From Candidatus Roizmanbacteria bacterium RIFCSPHIGHO2_02_FULL_37_13b (GTDB lineage Bacteria; Patescibacteriota; Microgenomatia; UBA1406; HO2-37-13b), in the NCBI GenBank assembly GCA_001789395.1, contig MFZK01000001.1:9961-50288 (forward strand): a stretch of 40,328 bases of DNA. The letters are read 5' to 3'. Below the pieces are notes generated by a model. It saw nothing but the letters and a program-made list of their open reading frames with translations. It ran no database searches and had not been told where the DNA came from. The first letter of the stretch is position 1. Each line of letters begins with the position of its first letter. Shown here piece after piece: positions 31,311 to 40,238 of the stretch. A program made the position numbers and the translations under genes.

Positions 31311-32582
31311 TTAGAAAATCAAAATCATCATGGCACCTAAAATAACGACACCAAAACTTATTAATGTCAATGGCAATATCGTGATACCACTGCCTGGCAG
31401 ATCTGACCTCGGAGTTGTCTCTACAGTTGGTTCTTCAAGGGGTAGTGGAGTGGCTGTTGGTTCCTCAAAGATCGTTGGCGTTAACTGGGCTGACGGCGTG
31501 GCATCTCCCAAGACAGATTCACCACTTTTCGCAATACTGAATCTTCTAATAATGGTTTTCCCCTTATTAAATTCATCTTTAGCCTTTATTGTTAATTCAT
31601 ATTTTCCGGCGACCAAATCATATTGAGGTGTGAAACTCCATATTCCATCACTTGAAGTTGTTGTATTAAAAAATTTCTTTAGTGGTTTAATATCGGCCTC
31701 AAACTTAGTTAATTCTAATGTGACTAAAGTCCCCGACGCAGCCGCGCCTTTAAATAAAGGACGAAAACTGGGAATCGATGCATTTGCTTTGGGAAAAATA
31801 ACATCAACGTCATTCAACTTCTCAATTGTTTCTGATGTTTCTTCTCCCAAAACCACGGATTTGACCTGAGTAAAATTATAATCATTTCCTAAAACAATAG
31901 TTTTCTGTATTTCTTCAACATTACCATAGATTACTGATACAAATGTCGATTTTCCTTCATCATCAATTATTTCCAATTCAAATGGATCTTCTTTACTAGG
32001 TATTTTACTAAGATAATGAAGTGGTAAAAGCCAGTCACCGTTCTTTACTAGGGTTGATAACTTTTCCGTCTTAAAAAAACGCGCCAAAATGATACCAGTT
32101 TGTGGTTTATCACCATTTTTTTTCATCAGTTTACCCCATAAAGGTGTTATTTTTTGAGACTGCATTAATTGTTTTATACTAAATTTTGATATGGCAAAAT
32201 TATCTGATTTTTCTGTGGAAATCGGTTTCATATAGTATTCATTGTCCTTTAGATCTCTTAAGTTAAAATAATGACAATATTTCGACTCAGGATTGGTAGA
32301 TAAATCTCGATCATCGTATGATGATTGATTCATTTCATCTGAATTTGGACCATAGATTAAGTGAAGGGATTTTTTTTGAGCGAGACATACAATTGCAGTC
32401 GCTGAATTTGCTGCTTTATTTGTTATTTCAATTCTGGCTGATAATACGTCCTTTAAATTCTCACCAGTTCTTTTTTCTTTATTACCCACAAAAAAAATTA
32501 TTGTCAAACCTAAAAATACGATTAAACCAAGCGCTAAAGGAGCGGGAATTAATTTTTCGTCTCGATAAAATCGATCGTACAT
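31311..32582 (-). CDS. large surface protein with Ig-like domain and LPGSG tail
   Basis: 423 residues. A basic start and a membrane helix (about 13-32), a long extracytoplasmic region, an Ig/Big-like domain near 265-355 (PKANASIPSFRPLFKGAAASG, GKYELTIKAKDEFNKG), a Pro/Thr/Glu linker, and C-terminal LPGSG plus a hydrophobic helix with no basic tail. The Ig-like domain and proline-rich spacer are typical of cell-surface proteins. It shares the LPxSG-plus-helix ending with the last gene of this operon, so both may be handled by the same sortase or simply be anchored at both ends. Function unknown. Confidence 0.65.
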   Translation of the reverse strand: MYDRFYRDEKLIPAPLALGLIVFLGLTIIFFVGNKEKRTGENLKDVLSARIEITNKAANSATAIVCLAQKKSLHLIYGPNSDEMNQSSYDDRDLSTNPESKYCHYFNLRDLKDNEYYMKPISTEKSDNFAISKFSIKQLMQSQKITPLWGKLMKKNGDKPQTGIILARFFKTEKLSTLVKNGDWLLPLHYLSKIPSKEDPFELEIIDDEGKSTFVSVIYGNVEEIQKTIVLGNDYNFTQVKSVVLGEETSETIEKLNDVDVIFPKANASIPSFRPLFKGAAASGTLVTLELTKFEADIKPLKKFFNTTTSSDGIWSFTPQYDLVAGKYELTIKAKDEFNKGKTIIRRFSIAKSGESVLGDATPSAQLTPTIFEEPTATPLPLEEPTVETTPRSDLPGSGITILPLTLISFGVVILGAMMILIF

Positions 32583-32584
32583 AA

Positions 32585-32770
32585 TTATTTTTTGTTAATT
32601 ATTTTCTCAAAGACATCTATATCGATATTAACGTTTATCGGCTTCAGATATTCAGGTCTAGCAGCATCAACTTTTTGAGTATTAATTACATGATTAATAT
32701 CAGCAACAATCCATGCTATTAATGTTAAAAAAACCGTTAATGAAATTATTAGTAGTTCTCTTTGTTTCAT
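32585..32770 (-). CDS. small single-pass membrane protein of the pil operon
   Basis: 61 residues: one N-terminal membrane helix (about 6-25) and a short extracytoplasmic tail (PEYLKPINVNIDIDVFEKI). It sits between pilO and the large surface protein with 6- and 2-nt gaps, where pilP or a minor factor is often found. Too short and divergent to call PilP. Confidence 0.5.
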   Translation of the reverse strand: MKQRELLIISLTVFLTLIAWIVADINHVINTQKVDAARPEYLKPINVNIDIDVFEKIINKK

Positions 32771-32776
32771 AAAATT

Positions 32777-33358
32777 TTACCGATAAAACCCTGATATATT
32801 AACGGTTGATGAAAGATTAGCGCTTTCACTTGCCACTTCGTCATTTACTGCTATAGAAATCTGGTTAATCGATTTTAATCTACGTTGATTTAAAATTTCT
32901 TTGGTAAACAGAACAACAGAAGAATAATCTCCTTTAAGTTTTAAACTAATTTCTACATCGGGTAACGCATCTTTTTTATCTCCACTAATCAACTTGACTT
33001 GATTAACATTAATGACTTCTACTATAAGCCTATGAGCTGTGGCTGAAGAAATTATGTGGCTCAGCATTTCATCTGTTTGAGGTTTGAGAGGTATTGCCTC
33101 ATCTAGTAAATATTTCTTGTCACGTGAAAGCTCAAGATTTGACTGAATTTCTAGCAACTTCATAATATTGTTTTCATATATCGTATTAACCTTCTTTAAA
33201 TCTACGGCTTCACGACGCAAAGTAAATGCTATTGACAGTGCCGGTTTTACGGCAAAATACATGAAAAAAGATGCCGTCAACAAAAACATTATGGCATAGG
33301 TATAATCAGATAACTCTTTTTTACCCAACAACGCTTTTAATAATGCTTTTCTATCCAT
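32777..33358 (-). CDS. PilO-like type IV pilus assembly protein
   Basis: 193 residues. A short cytoplasmic start, one membrane helix (about 22-42), a coiled-coil (about 45-80) with the typical YLLDEAIPLKPQTDEML, and a ferredoxin-like C-terminal domain (LEISLKLKGDYSSVVLFTKEIL-type segment, split by a few changes; RRLKSINQISI). PilO pairs with PilN in the periplasmic alignment complex of type IV pili. It follows PilN by 3 nt. PilM, PilB, PilC and a pilin are not in this window. Confidence 0.7.
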   Translation of the reverse strand: MDRKALLKALLGKKELSDYTYAIMFLLTASFFMYFAVKPALSIAFTLRREAVDLKKVNTIYENNIMKLLEIQSNLELSRDKKYLLDEAIPLKPQTDEMLSHIISSATAHRLIVEVINVNQVKLISGDKKDALPDVEISLKLKGDYSSVVLFTKEILNQRRLKSINQISIAVNDEVASESANLSSTVNISGFYR

Positions 33359-33361
33359 TTT

Positions 33362-33880
33362 TTATATGTCTATATTTATAGCGAATGACAGACCACTTGA
33401 CTCACGTTTTATGGTACTAAGAACAATTGATTTAAATTGTTTATCATATTTAACTTTTTCAATGAATATCTTTATTATATTAATATTCGTAGCTAATCCA
33501 TCAATAGTTATATGCTTATCATCTAAATTCATTTTTTTTAAAACTATTTCTTCCGGAATTGTCGATAACAGATAATCAAAGGAGTGACTAAATTTTAATT
33601 GCCGATTTAATACACTTTTTGTATCGGTTATTTTTTTATTAACCTCTTTTGCTTCTGTGATTAGTGATGTGGTTACGTTAAAAATTTCCTCTTTCTGTGC
33701 GATATTCTCTTTGAGATCAATAATCTCTTGATCTACCTGAAACCTGAAGAAAAAAACGCCTATTACCACAATTTGTGTTAATACAATAATATAACGCAAA
33801 TAATGTAAAGCAAAATATACTAATTTATCTACAAAATCCTCCTTTTTTTTTGTAACTAAATTTATTCGATATTTCTTCAT
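33362..33880 (-). CDS. PilN-like type IV pilus assembly protein
   Basis: 172 residues. The N-terminal IN-like motif of PilN (YRINLVTKK), one membrane helix (about 30-48), coiled coil (about 50-90), and a small C-terminal domain (IPEEIVLKKMNLDDKHITIDGLATN) matching fimbrial assembly PilN. It couples cytoplasmic PilM to periplasmic PilO. Its ATG overlaps the TGA stop of rpsT (ATGA), so it is translationally coupled to a ribosomal protein gene, an unusual pairing. Confidence 0.72.
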   Translation of the reverse strand: MKKYRINLVTKKKEDFVDKLVYFALHYLRYIIVLTQIVVIGVFFFRFQVDQEIIDLKENIAQKEEIFNVTTSLITEAKEVNKKITDTKSVLNRQLKFSHSFDYLLSTIPEEIVLKKMNLDDKHITIDGLATNINIIKIFIEKVKYDKQFKSIVLSTIKRESSGLSFAINIDI

Positions 33881-34110
33881 TTAGTTTTTTTTGTAATCTG
33901 TGACTTTAAACGTGCGGCTTTATTTGCATGGATAATACCCTTTTTTACCGCTTTATCAATAGAGGAAACTGCTTTTTTTATATTTTCAGTGTTTTTATTA
34001 GTCTTGGCCTCTTTTAACAAATCTTTATATTTTTTTTTGTACCCCAAATTTAAAATCCGTCTCTTTTTATCTTGACGCAATTTCTTTTTAGCTGACTTTA
34101 TTATTGGCAT
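33877..34110 (-). CDS. rpsT: 30S ribosomal protein S20
   Basis: 77 residues from ATG 34110 (MPIIKSAKKKLRQ). Lys/Arg-rich, all-helical, with the family signature KSAKKKLRQDKKRR and KAVKKGIIHANKAARLKSQ. S20 binds 16S rRNA early in assembly. The start is fixed by a near-perfect Shine-Dalgarno (AAGGAGGTGATT, 34114-34125), extended to match almost the whole 16S 3' end; an ATG 9 nt upstream lies inside this region. It leads the pilN/pilO operon. Confidence 0.92.
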   Translation of the reverse strand: MPIIKSAKKKLRQDKKRRILNLGYKKKYKDLLKEAKTNKNTENIKKAVSSIDKAVKKGIIHANKAARLKSQITKKTK

Positions 34111-34113
34111 AAA

Positions 34114-34125
34114 AATCACCTCCTT
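34114..34125 (-). promoter_or_regulatory. extended Shine-Dalgarno of rpsT
   Basis: AAGGAGGTGATT on the minus strand, near-perfect complement of a standard 16S 3' end. It contrasts with almost all other genes in the window. Confidence 0.85.
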
Positions 34126-34157
34126 TTATATTTTAAGTGTAACAAAAAACCGACTGC

Positions 34158-34163
34158 ATTATA
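34158..34163 (-). promoter_or_regulatory. -10 box of the rpsT-pil operon
   Basis: TATAAT on the minus strand; predicted leader about 40 nt including the Shine-Dalgarno. No good -35. Confidence 0.45.
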
Positions 34164-34176
34164 CAACAATATTAGC

Positions 34177-34182
34177 TATAAT
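34177..34182 (+). promoter_or_regulatory. -10 box of the murJ operon
   Basis: TATAAT, 26 nt before the murJ ATG. Confidence 0.35.
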
Positions 34183-34208
34183 CTGTTAATACTACGTAGG
34201 TTATTTTT

Positions 34209-35843
34209 ATGGAAAAATTATTGAATACCACAAAGAAAATCATATTTCATCGGCAACAAGACATCCTATCTTCGACGCTAATTTTATCCGGCATGTTCAT
34301 CATTTCTCGTTTTTTTGGAATTTTACGGTATCGTATTTTCTTCAGCTTCTTTACAAAAGAAGAGTTTGGTTTGTTTTCAATTGCATTTAGAATTCCCGAT
34401 TTTGTATTTGAGATTCTTATTACCGGAGCGCTCAGTGCCGCTTTTATTCCACTATTTATTAAAAATAAGAATAACGAAGAAAAGACCGCTGATACTGTTT
34501 CAACAATCTCGAATTTTATTATTATTAGCTTATTAATTCTAATCGTAGTTCTATATGTTCTCTTGGCTCCAATAATTAAATTAATGACTCCTACCCTACC
34601 ACTCCGCGAACTGAACTTGGTGATTTCCATGTCAAGAATATTATTAATATCACAATTGCCGTTTTTAGTGTTGGGTAGTCTAATTTCAGGGATCGCACAA
34701 GCCAACAAGATTTTTATCTTAACCGCAATAGCACCGGCATTATACAGTCTCGGAGTAATTGCAGGTACGATAATCTTTTCATCATCCTTAGGGTTATTCG
34801 GTCCAGTCATTGGCGCGACAATAGGCGCTTCCCTATTTTTACTAGTTCAATTACCGATAGTTTTTGTACTTAAAGTAAAATATCGGCCTTTTAAGGTTAA
34901 TGTAAAAGTACTGAGCGAGTTTATCAATTTATTTATTCCCCGGCTTTTAACTGTCATTACTACTCAAATCGATCTAACTATAGATCTATTTTTAGCAGTG
35001 TTTGTTCTTGGCGTTGGAGCCTTTGCAACATTTGATATCGCTCAACAGTTCCAGTTTGTACCAATAACATTTATCGGCATTGCTTTTGCCCAAGCAGCTC
35101 TACCTTATCTTTCTGATTTGTTTTCGGAACAAAAAATTGATGAGTTTAAAAAAATTTTCGTCAATTCCATATTACAACTCGCTTATCTGATCATTCCGAT
35201 ATCTTTCATGTTAATTATCATGAGAACTCCGGTTATCCGGTTATTTTACGGGGGTCATAAATTTGACTGGGAAGGAACTGTACAAACAGCCAAAACTTTA
35301 TCTTTCTTTAGTTTGGCGCTTCCTTTTCATACTATTTTCTATTTCATTACTAGAGCTTTTTATTCAGCTCATGATACCAAAACACCATTTAAATTAAATA
35401 GCTTATCAGTATTAATCAATACCGCTCTGAGCATTATATTCTTGGTTTTTTTCCATTTGCCGATTTGGTCTCTAGCATTGGCTTTTTCAATAGCAATCAC
35501 TATCAATGTATCGTTATTATTAATTTTTTTCTATAAGAATATTACTCCGTTTGATTATCACAAACTTATATTTAATGTAATCAAAATCTATATAGCTGGA
35601 CTTATAGCTGCTTTAGTTTCATATCCAACAATGAAATTAATTGATGGATTAGTTATAGATACCACTCGTACGATCAATGTTTTCTTCCTGCTCATTACCA
35701 TATCCGCCGTCTTTGGCATGATTTATTTATTACTTTCATGGATTTTTAATATTGAAGAAATCTATCTCTTTGCCAAATTAATCAGGAAAATGAAACAAAT
35801 TAAAAAAATTGTCATTGAGCTCTATACTGACCTAGGCATTTAA
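34209..35843 (+). CDS. murJ: lipid II flippase MurJ
   Basis: 544 residues, about 14 membrane helices, MVF/MurJ family of MOP exporters. The N-terminus shows SRFFGILRYRIFFSFF and FRIPDFVFEILITGALSAAFIPLF; later LPFHTIFYFITRAFYSAHDTKTP matches the conserved helix 11-12 region. It moves lipid II across the membrane for peptidoglycan synthesis. It heads murJ-AMP phosphorylase-mltG with gaps of 1 and 4 nt. No clear Shine-Dalgarno. Divergent from rpsT with a promoter on each strand. Confidence 0.93.
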   Translation: MEKLLNTTKKIIFHRQQDILSSTLILSGMFIISRFFGILRYRIFFSFFTKEEFGLFSIAFRIPDFVFEILITGALSAAFIPLFIKNKNNEEKTADTVSTISNFIIISLLILIVVLYVLLAPIIKLMTPTLPLRELNLVISMSRILLISQLPFLVLGSLISGIAQANKIFILTAIAPALYSLGVIAGTIIFSSSLGLFGPVIGATIGASLFLLVQLPIVFVLKVKYRPFKVNVKVLSEFINLFIPRLLTVITTQIDLTIDLFLAVFVLGVGAFATFDIAQQFQFVPITFIGIAFAQAALPYLSDLFSEQKIDEFKKIFVNSILQLAYLIIPISFMLIIMRTPVIRLFYGGHKFDWEGTVQTAKTLSFFSLALPFHTIFYFITRAFYSAHDTKTPFKLNSLSVLINTALSIIFLVFFHLPIWSLALAFSIAITINVSLLLIFFYKNITPFDYHKLIFNVIKIYIAGLIAALVSYPTMKLIDGLVIDTTRTINVFFLLITISAVFGMIYLLLSWIFNIEEIYLFAKLIRKMKQIKKIVIELYTDLGI

Positions 35844-35844
35844 T

Positions 35845-37107
35845 ATGAATAAACAATTGAATCATGAACAATTAGCTCTTTCGGCCATCAAAAAAAAGTT
35901 GTTGGGAAAAAAACTGAATTATCATGAAGTTTTCGGTCTTATGGATGAAATATCGCATCGAAGATTAAGTGACGTCTTAACTACATACTTTGTCGCCGCT
36001 TCATTTAAAGAAGGATTTAGTGATGATGAGCTTTACTATTTGACAAAATCAATGGTAGAAACTGGTAATAAGATATCTTTTTCCGGAATTGTTGCTGATA
36101 AACATTCAACCGGTGGCGTATCTGGAACACGGACAACAATGATCATCGTCCCTATAGTTGCCGCTTGCGGTTTCAAGATTCCTAAACTATCCTCTCGTGC
36201 AATAACAGCAGCAGCGGGAACAGCTGATGTCATGGAAGTTTTGGCTCCGGTAACTTTAACACTGCCAAAATTGAAATCTGTCGTTGAAAAAACAAATGGT
36301 TGTGTTGTCTGGAATGGAGCAATGGGATTAGCTCCAGCAGATGATATCATCATCCATCTTGAGGAACCATTAGCGTTTGAATCTTTTGATAAAATAATAG
36401 TCTCGATCATGGCGAAAAAAGTCGCCGTCTCAACCAATCATTTAATCCTTGATATTCCAGTTGGCCCAACAATGAAAATTCGCCATTTCCATGACGCAGA
36501 TAAAGTAGCTAGAAAATTTAAAAAATTAGGAGAGCGTTTTAATATTCATGTAGAAACGGATGTAAATGAAACATTCGAGCCGGCAGCAAGGGGAATTGGT
36601 CCGATGCTTGAAGCCAAAGATGTTTTTAATGTTTTGGAACAAAAAAGGGACCGTCCATTAAAATTAGAAAACAAGGCTTTAAGACTTGCCGGTAGACTTC
36701 TTCAGATGTGTTATAAAGATGCCAATATAAATAAAGACGGTGAAGAAGAAGCCAAAAAAGTATTATTCGAGGGTAAAGCATTGAAAAAGTTTATAGAAAT
36801 TATAAAGGAACAAGGTGGACAGCCCGATGTATCTTCATCATCGTTAGTAATGCAATCACACAAACATGAAATAGAATCAAATTACGGAGGTCGTATCCAT
36901 AAAATCAACAACTACAATATTAATACTTTAGCAAGAATATTAGGTTCGCCTCACGATATGCAGGCGGGAATTTATTTATTAAAAAGACTAGATGAAGCCG
37001 TACATAAAAAAGAAGCTTTAATGATTTTTTATTCATCCGATAAATATCGACTAAAAGAAGCCATAGACACGCTGCTAAATTTACCAATTTATGAAATAGA
37101 AAAATAA
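35845..37107 (+). CDS. nucleoside/AMP phosphorylase of the DeoA family (AMP-phosphorylase-like)
   Basis: 420 residues. Pyrimidine nucleoside phosphorylase fold: KHSTGGVSGTRTTMIIVPIVAACG, SSRAITAAAGTADVMEVLAPVTL, GCVVWNGAMGLAPADDIII and AKKVAVSTNHLILDIPVGP. The segments VLAPVTL, CVVWNGAMGLAPADD and the SIMAKK/IPVGP block match archaeal AMP phosphorylase better than bacterial thymidine phosphorylase. The ~85-residue N-terminal domain of archaeal AMP phosphorylase is missing, giving a thymidine-phosphorylase-like length. AMP phosphorylase frees adenine and ribose-1,5-bisphosphate; neither R15P isomerase nor RuBisCO is in this window. Sits between murJ and mltG. Confidence 0.75.
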   Translation: MNKQLNHEQLALSAIKKKLLGKKLNYHEVFGLMDEISHRRLSDVLTTYFVAASFKEGFSDDELYYLTKSMVETGNKISFSGIVADKHSTGGVSGTRTTMIIVPIVAACGFKIPKLSSRAITAAAGTADVMEVLAPVTLTLPKLKSVVEKTNGCVVWNGAMGLAPADDIIIHLEEPLAFESFDKIIVSIMAKKVAVSTNHLILDIPVGPTMKIRHFHDADKVARKFKKLGERFNIHVETDVNETFEPAARGIGPMLEAKDVFNVLEQKRDRPLKLENKALRLAGRLLQMCYKDANINKDGEEEAKKVLFEGKALKKFIEIIKEQGGQPDVSSSSLVMQSHKHEIESNYGGRIHKINNYNINTLARILGSPHDMQAGIYLLKRLDEAVHKKEALMIFYSSDKYRLKEAIDTLLNLPIYEIEK

Positions 37108-37111
37108 ATAT

Positions 37112-38077
37112 ATGAAAAAAATTTTGGTGATCTTCATTGTCTTTGTGTGTGTAATCTTAATTACAACGATATTTTATTTAGAAGGATCATTACCTGTTAA
37201 CAAAAAAGACAAAACGTCTAAAATATTCGTAATTTCCCGTGGGGAAAGTGTAACTCAAATTGCTAGAAAACTAGAAAAACAAGATCTTATAAGAAATAGG
37301 ATTGTTTTTTATTTAATTGTGAAAAGATTGGGTATAGATCAAAAAATTCAAGCGGGTGATTATAGGCTTTCCTCAAGTATGGATGCAACCACTTTAGCAA
37401 AAAATTTGACTAAAGGCACTTTAGATCTCTGGATAACAATAATTGAAGGATTGCGTAGAGAAGAAATTGCACAAACCATAGGCTATGAACTACAGATTCC
37501 TGAAAACGAATTTATTATGCGATCAGAAGAAGGTTATCTATATCCTGACACATATTTAATTCCAAGAAATTCATCGATTAATACGGTTTTAGATGTCTTT
37601 AAATCTAATTTGGAAAAAAAGTATAACTCTTCATTACAGTTGAGAGCACAGGAAAAAGGCATCACTAAGACAGAAGTATTCACATTGGCATCTCTTGTTG
37701 AAAAAGAAGCTAAGACAAATCGTGATAAACAAATTGTTGCTTCAGTCCTTTATAAACGTCTCAAACAAGAATGGCCACTTCAAGTTGATGCTACAGTTCA
37801 ATACGCTTTGGGGTATCAACAAGATCAAAAGACTTGGTGGAAGAAAAATTTGACTAAAGATGATTTAGAGATTGAATCAGACTATAACACTTATAAGCAT
37901 CAAGGACTCCCCCCTGGTCCTATTGATAGTCCAGGACTGAATTCTATCATGGCAGTACTTAATGCTAATGAGAATACTCCTTATTGGTACTATATTTCCT
38001 CACGTGACGGTTCTAAAATGTATTTTGCCAAAACAATTGAAGAACACAATCAAAATATCGACCGGTATTTAAGGTGA
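37112..38077 (+). CDS. mltG: endolytic murein transglycosylase MltG
   Basis: 321 residues. One N-terminal membrane helix (about 4-24), a LysM-like fold (ISRGESVTQIARKLEKQDLIRN), and the YceG catalytic domain: GYLYPDTYLIPRNSS, LASLVEKEA (catalytic Glu about 197), VLYKRLKQEWPLQVDATVQYALG, YNTYKHQGLPPGPIDSPG. It cuts nascent glycan strands and sets their length. Last of the murJ operon; its TGA stop is 2 bp from the end of convergent ftsK. Confidence 0.94.
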   Translation: MKKILVIFIVFVCVILITTIFYLEGSLPVNKKDKTSKIFVISRGESVTQIARKLEKQDLIRNRIVFYLIVKRLGIDQKIQAGDYRLSSSMDATTLAKNLTKGTLDLWITIIEGLRREEIAQTIGYELQIPENEFIMRSEEGYLYPDTYLIPRNSSINTVLDVFKSNLEKKYNSSLQLRAQEKGITKTEVFTLASLVEKEAKTNRDKQIVASVLYKRLKQEWPLQVDATVQYALGYQQDQKTWWKKNLTKDDLEIESDYNTYKHQGLPPGPIDSPGLNSIMAVLNANENTPYWYYISSRDGSKMYFAKTIEEHNQNIDRYLR

Positions 38078-38079
38078 GA

Positions 38080-40203
38080 CTATTCTTGCTCGACTGTTTG
38101 GGTCTGCTCTTGCCGACGTAAAATAAAGTCGCGCGCTTTAGAACCTGTGGAAGGACCGACGTATCCTTCAGCTTCTAGTTGATCAAGTATGCGTGCTGCT
38201 CGTGCGTAACCGATTGACAAACGACGCTGCAAAAGCGAAGCCGAAATCTGACCAAGCTGTGTCCCGAGATTCAAGGCTTGATTGAAAAAAGCGTCCTTAT
38301 CGGATGTAGAAAACCCTATTCTACCTCCACTTCTCCCGGAGACTTCTTGATTAATCACCTCTTCGGTATAGTGAACTTGTGGTATTTTGTTTTTAAGAAA
38401 AGCAACAACATCCTGCACTTCCTTTTCGGTAATATATGGTCCTTGTATCCTTTTTGGTTTCGCTTGATCCGGAGGTAAGTAAAGCATATCTCCTTTTCCT
38501 AAGAGTTTTTCCGCACCTGGCATATCAAGTACTACCCGTGAGTCGATCATCGAAGCGACATTAAAAGCAATTCGCGCTGGAATATTTGCTTTCATTAAAC
38601 CTGTTATTACATCGACGGAAGGGCGTTGTGTCGCTAAAATTAGGTGTATTCCTGTTGCTCTAGCCATCTGGGCAATTCGAGTAATAAGTTCTTCAGCATC
38701 ACCCGGGGCAAAAATCATCAAGTCGGCTAGTTCATCGATGATAAAAAGTATGTAGGGAATTTTTTCAATATCTTTTATTTTGTTGAAGCTTTCTATATTC
38801 CTCGCTCCTGCCTTGGCAAAAATTTTATATCGATTCTCCATTTCACCAACCGTCCATTTTAAAGCGCTTATGATCTTATCCGGTTCGATAATTACTTCAG
38901 TCAAAAGATGTGGTATGCCATTGTATATACTCAATTCAACGCGTTTTGGATCGACCATAATTATTCGCAAATCCTCAGGTTTGGTCCGAAACAAAAATGA
39001 ACATATCCATGAGTTTAGCAAGACTGATTTACCAGAACCGGTAGTTCCCGCAATGAGAATATGCGGCATTTTTTCTATTGTTGTTGTAAGTGGTAGACCA
39101 GAGACATCAAGACCCAACGGAGCTAACAAAGTTGCATTACTCTCTGTCATAACAGAAGATGTGATTAACCGCTTTAAAGTAACAATTTCTGCTTTTTTAT
39201 TGGGTATTTCGATACCAACCAGCGAGCGACCTGGAATCGGCGCTTCGATACGAACTTGACCTGTCGTAGCGGCTAATGCTAAAGCTAGATCATTAGATAA
39301 AGACGTTATTTTTGATAATTTCGTACCTCTTACGATTTCAAGCGCATATTGTGTCACTGTCGGTCCACTATTGACTTCAGCCACTCGCGCTTTTATCCCA
39401 AAACTGTCAAGAGTTTTTTCGATAATGTCGGAATTTTTTTTGACATCTCCCCGATCGGCTGCTGCTTGATCAATGTCAGCCAATAAACTAAGTGGAGGAT
39501 ATACCCATGAGCTTTGAGATTCTTTTGATATGGGTTTAATCGTCAATTGCGGTTTGCCTAAATCAGAAGTTTGTGATTGGGTAGAAACATTTATAACCGG
39601 AGACGGTCGTTTGTCTTTTATGAAATCTTGAGAGATGCCTATTTCTTTTTCCTTGCCCTTATCATGTTTTACAAACAGACTTCTAAGTAAATATTTTTGA
39701 ATCAATTCAATAATTCCTGTAATTGTTTTAATTATAAATAACAAAAATACGTCGACCGATGTGTTCAAAAATAATATTAAACCAACAATAAAACACAGTG
39801 TAATTATCAAATATGCACCTAATTTTGAGAAATCTTGTTGGAGATTGTCAAAGATAATCACTCCAGATAATCCTGTTTGTAAAATGCCTAGTATCGATAC
39901 AAAAATTAGTGTTAGACCCAAACTGATATTAAATCTTATAAATTTAAGTTTCTTTGTATTAAAAAAGTGAGCGCTGTAGAGAATCAAAAGTAATGGAGCA
40001 ATCAGGGACGTTATACCAAACCAATCTGTCAACTTAATATTAATAGATGAAAGTATTTCACCACTTTGAATATATGACAATAATAACAACAAACCACTTC
40101 CAAAAAGAATAAATCCTATGATATTAAACCAAGTCTTTCGATTTATTTTTAGTTTTAAAAACGGAAGTTTGAATTTCTTTCGGTATTTTCTTCTATGCCA
40201 CAT
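38080..40203 (-). CDS. ftsK: DNA translocase FtsK/SpoIIIE
   Basis: 707 residues. Four N-terminal membrane helices (about 25-155), a short linker, and the alpha/beta motor with Walker A GTTGSGKS (about 385-393), HLLTEVIIEP, Walker B ILFIIDELADLM, ARATGIHLILATQRPSVDVITG; then the C-terminal winged-helix gamma domain (LLQRRLSIGYARAARILDQLEAEG) that reads KOPS-like sequences. It pumps chromosomal DNA through the division septum. It has a promoter whose -10 ends 6 nt before the ATG. Confidence 0.95.
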   Translation of the reverse strand: MWHRRKYRKKFKLPFLKLKINRKTWFNIIGFILFGSGLLLLLSYIQSGEILSSINIKLTDWFGITSLIAPLLLILYSAHFFNTKKLKFIRFNISLGLTLIFVSILGILQTGLSGVIIFDNLQQDFSKLGAYLIITLCFIVGLILFLNTSVDVFLLFIIKTITGIIELIQKYLLRSLFVKHDKGKEKEIGISQDFIKDKRPSPVINVSTQSQTSDLGKPQLTIKPISKESQSSWVYPPLSLLADIDQAAADRGDVKKNSDIIEKTLDSFGIKARVAEVNSGPTVTQYALEIVRGTKLSKITSLSNDLALALAATTGQVRIEAPIPGRSLVGIEIPNKKAEIVTLKRLITSSVMTESNATLLAPLGLDVSGLPLTTTIEKMPHILIAGTTGSGKSVLLNSWICSFLFRTKPEDLRIIMVDPKRVELSIYNGIPHLLTEVIIEPDKIISALKWTVGEMENRYKIFAKAGARNIESFNKIKDIEKIPYILFIIDELADLMIFAPGDAEELITRIAQMARATGIHLILATQRPSVDVITGLMKANIPARIAFNVASMIDSRVVLDMPGAEKLLGKGDMLYLPPDQAKPKRIQGPYITEKEVQDVVAFLKNKIPQVHYTEEVINQEVSGRSGGRIGFSTSDKDAFFNQALNLGTQLGQISASLLQRRLSIGYARAARILDQLEAEGYVGPSTGSKARDFILRRQEQTQTVEQE

Positions 40204-40209
40204 TTGATA

Positions 40210-40238
40210 ATTCTAGCCAATCTTGAAGCAAAAGGCAA
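40210..40238 (-). promoter_or_regulatory. ftsK promoter (leaderless)
   Basis: On the minus strand TTGCCT (40233-40238), exact 17-nt spacer, TAGAAT (40210-40215), then 6 nt to the ATG at 40203. Confidence 0.6.

Noticed and set aside
34247-34810. 187-codon open frame antisense to murJ
   Set aside because: Mirror of hydrophobic MurJ codons; no start signal.
38780-39259. 159-codon open frame antisense to ftsK
   Set aside because: Lies over the conserved FtsK motor; composition follows from the other strand.
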